Shown here piece after piece: positions 57,292 to 60,000 of a stretch of 60,000 nucleotides of DNA. Made by a program: the position numbers and the translations under genes. Each line of letters starts with the position of its first letter. Within the stretch, counting starts at the first letter, position 1. The DNA comes from Cryptomeria japonica (lineage: Eukaryota; Streptophyta; Pinopsida; Cupressales; Cupressaceae). The stretch spans positions 342,391,793-342,451,792 of the forward strand of contig NC_081408.1 of the NCBI RefSeq assembly GCF_030272615.1. The letters are read 5' to 3'. The notes beneath the pieces are model-generated. The model did no database searches. It was not told the origin of the DNA and was given only the letters and a program-made list of their open reading frames with translations.

Positions 57292-60000
57292 ATGGTTGAA
57301 ACCCGCCTTCAAAAATCTAGGAGAATAGCTAAAGAAGCTCAAGAATCCGTAAACATGAGTTCTTATGAGTATGACAATGATCTATTCTACAATCCTGAGC
57401 ACACTACATTACCAGACATGAATGTTTATAGACACAATCCAAATGTGGAAAGCGCAAACGCTATAAACAACAATACTACACACAATGACACCGTGGACAA
57501 TTCTTCAATACTATCAGCAGACATACAAGAATCTATAATGGATCCTCAATTCAATAGATTGGTTGAAGAGATAATGAGGAGAGATCGTCAATACTTTCTA
57601 AACATGATGGCACAAAGTGGAGCCAAAATACCGCATGATTTTGACTTATCTCAACTTATGGAAAGTAGACCCTCACAACAAACTCAACATAACATGGATC
57701 AAAGGAGACCAAATAGTGGAGGACCAAATAATATGATGCCGGAGTCACCATCAGTTTTGCTTCAAAAACCAGCAATCCCACATACACAAGCTCAAATATA
57801 TGATACTTACACTCAAAGACCATCATGGAGGCCTTATGCTCAAACACATGCTCAAGATATGGGTCAATTAAGACAAGTGGATACACAAGGACATCCTCAA
57901 AATTTTGACACAAGGAGACCCCATGTCAAAATTGGGGGCAACACAATGGAAAATGAAAAGCCTATTGAATATGGTGTATATACGCAAAACAGATATGGGG
58001 TCCCTCAACAAGAAGTTATGCCAAGTGCTCCACATATGTCGCAACAATATAGACCTCCATATGGACATATCTACGATCAGTATCATCCATATATGCAACA
58101 AGTTCCTCCTCAAATGGGTGTTTCAAACATGGGATATGCTACAAGAAATCCATCTCCTCCCAAAAATAATTTGGAGCAACAAATTAGAGATCTACAAAAG
58201 AAAGTGGAAGACATGGGCACATCAAAACCCACATATACTATGAGAGATATATGCCCTTATCCCTTCGATAAGAGCATTCCAATGCCTCCATTTCCTCTGC
58301 ACTTTGTAACACCAAAATTTGACAAATATAGAGGGAGAGGAGACCCCAAGGCACATATAAGACAATTCTTCACAGCTTGCATTGAGGTAGCAGCAGAAGA
58401 AACATACTTGATGAGGTTGTTCCCACAGAGCTTAGGAGATCAAGCGATGGAATGGTTTTCTCAATTACCTCCCGATATTAAGTCATGGGGCGACTTAGCA
58501 GAGGAATTCATTCAGCATTTCTCTTACAACATTGAAACAGATGTCTCAGTTACTACCTTGTGCAATACGAAACAAAAGGAAGGAGAATCTTTCGCAACAT
58601 TTTTACAAAGATGGAGAAACTTAGCTAGCAGATGCTCTTGCGAAATCCCGCAAAAACAAATGGTGGAGATGTTCACACAAAATGTTAACAAGGCTATTGG
58701 CTATGATCTCAGAAAAGCTTGTTTGTCTACATTCAAGGATGTCATTGAAAAGGGCCTAGCAACAGAAAAGGTCTTAATTGAACAAGGAGTTATCAAACTA
58801 TTCAAAGAAAACAAAGAGGACTTCAAAGGAAAGGACAAACCTAAATTTTGGAACAAGAACAAGAACACAGTTAATGATGGTGTTGTTGATGCCAACACAG
58901 TGAGACCAAAATTCATCTTTTCTGGATCAAGTTCTACCAACAATCAAGTGAACAATCAAACAACTTCAAAACCACGAAGGAAGTACACTCCATTGGGAGA
59001 ACCACTTGAATCAGTATTCAAAAAGCTTGTAGCAAACAAAGTGATCACAGTTCCAGATTTTCCTCCATATGAACCAAAGGTCAAACCGAATTGGTGGAAT
59101 GATGATGAATATTGTGAGTTTCATAAGAGCAAGGGTCACAAGACAGGTAATTGCCATCGATTGAAAAACATTGTACAAGATCTCATTGATAGAGGAGATA
59201 TAGAGATTGAGGGACATTCATCTAACCAAGAGCATGAGGTGTTTAAGGAACCATTCCCAAAACATGACAAGGGAAAAGGCAAAGTCACAGATGATCAAGC
59301 CAATTATACTAGAGCACCTTACAATTATGATTCTACCATCAATCACATCTCAATGGACAATCATATCTCTACCATTACTATCAAAAATAAAAATCCTGAG
59401 AATCCTCCTCAGCGACCTAAAATTGTCCTAAAAGGTGTGGGATCTTCGTCCGCATCTACCTCTGAATGTCATGTTACAACCCATCGAGGTAAGATTACAT
59501 TGCCAGGTACCTCCACTAAGAATACCAATCTTTCATCAACCAAGCCTGAGTACGACCTTGTAGAGCAATTAGGGAAGACACCCGCACTCATCTCCATTCT
59601 TGAGCTCTTACGTATATCTCCTGCACATAAAGCCATCCTCGACAAAATCTTGAGAGACACTGCTGTCCCTACTGATCTGAACGTGGACCAGTTTCAAGCC
59701 ATGGTGGTATACCTATCCATTCCACACTCCCTCACATTCACAGAAGCCGATGACGCCTCCATAAGTCAGCCTCATAATGCACCCCTACATGTTGAAGCCT
59801 TCATACATAAACACCGAATAAAACGAGTCCTGATAGATGGAGGAGCAGGTCTAAACATTTGTACATTGAGCACAATTAAACAATTGGGATATTCTGATAA
59901 AGCTGTGAATTCTACAAACAAAATCACCATCAAGGCATATGATGATGAAGAGCGTTCATCCAAGGGCACAGTCACCTTACCTCTCAGAGTTGGGCCAGTT
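57292..60000 (+). CDS. Element F Gag-protease (gypsy, partial at 3' end)
   Basis: 903 codons without a stop, from MVETRLQKSRRIAKEAQES to the window edge; the frame continues beyond. Residues 1-315 are Gln/Pro/Met-rich and low complexity. The capsid (retrotrans_gag) domain spans about 316-500, with FDKYRGRGDPKAHIRQF, QAMEWFSQLP and ESFATFLQRWRNL. A CHHC knuckle CEFHKSKGHKTGNC starts at residue 608, preceded by YTPLGEPLESVFKKL and FPPYEPK. The aspartic protease has VLIDGGAGLNICTLS with the catalytic Asp at 849; DGG replaces the more usual DSG or DTG, as in many Tat-like elements. This ATG is the first in the open frame after the leader. It forms the virus-like core and processes the polyprotein. 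Confidence 0.92.
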   Translation, partial: MVETRLQKSRRIAKEAQESVNMSSYEYDNDLFYNPEHTTLPDMNVYRHNPNVESANAINNNTTHNDTVDNSSILSADIQESIMDPQFNRLVEEIMRRDRQYFLNMMAQSGAKIPHDFDLSQLMESRPSQQTQHNMDQRRPNSGGPNNMMPESPSVLLQKPAIPHTQAQIYDTYTQRPSWRPYAQTHAQDMGQLRQVDTQGHPQNFDTRRPHVKIGGNTMENEKPIEYGVYTQNRYGVPQQEVMPSAPHMSQQYRPPYGHIYDQYHPYMQQVPPQMGVSNMGYATRNPSPPKNNLEQQIRDLQKKVEDMGTSKPTYTMRDICPYPFDKSIPMPPFPLHFVTPKFDKYRGRGDPKAHIRQFFTACIEVAAEETYLMRLFPQSLGDQAMEWFSQLPPDIKSWGDLAEEFIQHFSYNIETDVSVTTLCNTKQKEGESFATFLQRWRNLASRCSCEIPQKQMVEMFTQNVNKAIGYDLRKACLSTFKDVIEKGLATEKVLIEQGVIKLFKENKEDFKGKDKPKFWNKNKNTVNDGVVDANTVRPKFIFSGSSSTNNQVNNQTTSKPRRKYTPLGEPLESVFKKLVANKVITVPDFPPYEPKVKPNWWNDDEYCEFHKSKGHKTGNCHRLKNIVQDLIDRGDIEIEGHSSNQEHEVFKEPFPKHDKGKGKVTDDQANYTRAPYNYDSTINHISMDNHISTITIKNKNPENPPQRPKIVLKGVGSSSASTSECHVTTHRGKITLPGTSTKNTNLSSTKPEYDLVEQLGKTPALISILELLRISPAHKAILDKILRDTAVPTDLNVDQFQAMVVYLSIPHSLTFTEADDASISQPHNAPLHVEAFIHKHRIKRVLIDGGAGLNICTLSTIKQLGYSDKAVNSTNKITIKAYDDEERSSKGTVTLPLRVGPV

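Larger units (their letters stand above)
54299..60000 (+). mobile_element. Element F: young Tat-like gypsy retrotransposon, 5' part
   Basis: 5' LTR 54299-55076, primer-binding site at 55080, a 2.2-kb leader and an uninterrupted gag-protease frame from 57292 to the window end. It has a CHHC knuckle and a protease with a DGGAG site, typical of Tat-like gypsy Gag-Pro proteins. The intact frame contrasts with every other element here and suggests a recent insertion. The 3' part lies outside the window, so completeness cannot be judged. Confidence 0.92.

Overview
The window is AT-rich plant nuclear DNA made almost entirely of nested, mostly decayed retrotransposons. I see no intact host gene, no rRNA or tRNA gene and no CRISPR array. 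The density and depth of nesting, the large low-copy-looking LTR families and the long accessory ORFs suggest a large plant genome, plausibly a gymnosperm; the species cannot be read from the sequence.

Region 1-16340: a gypsy gag remnant (1-700, minus), then an unclassified element (called A) with a leader carrying about 14 dyad-symmetric palindromes at 48-bp spacing (1255-2262), followed by one long broken ORF (2379-5360 and 14955-15449). That ORF is split by a full-length LINE (5361-14939, minus) with a 15-bp target duplication. The LINE has ORF1, ORF2 (endonuclease, RT, RNase H) and an unexpected overlapping third ORF. A solo LTR with a perfect 5-bp duplication (9510-10943) sits inside its RT.

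Region 16341-21521: old DNA with two solo LTRs, each with a perfect 5-bp duplication (16868-17647 and 19492-20644).

Region 21527-50064: a single Copia element (E1, minus) bounded by the duplication CCACA and swollen to 28.5 kb. Between its integrase and RT lies a deleted gypsy element D (24086-43022, minus). D's left LTR holds Copia element C1 (24744-32136, plus) and D's right LTR holds a non-autonomous LTR element B (36614-42523, minus). E1 also carries a block with a PPR-gene fragment (44397-46487), a tRNA-type SINE (46909-47174) and a solo LTR (48681-49623).

Region 50070-54298: a gypsy RT remnant, a probable LINE tail and degenerate repeats. Region 54299-60000: the 5' part of a young gypsy element of the Tat-like type (F) with an uninterrupted gag-protease frame of 903 codons running off the window; its leader carries 20 copies of a CGCGTCTGTG word at about 20-bp spacing.

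The recurring theme is non-canonical coding and structural cargo: arrays of palindromes or spaced words in leaders and U3 regions, and long acidic plus coiled-coil accessory ORFs in three different kinds of retroelement.
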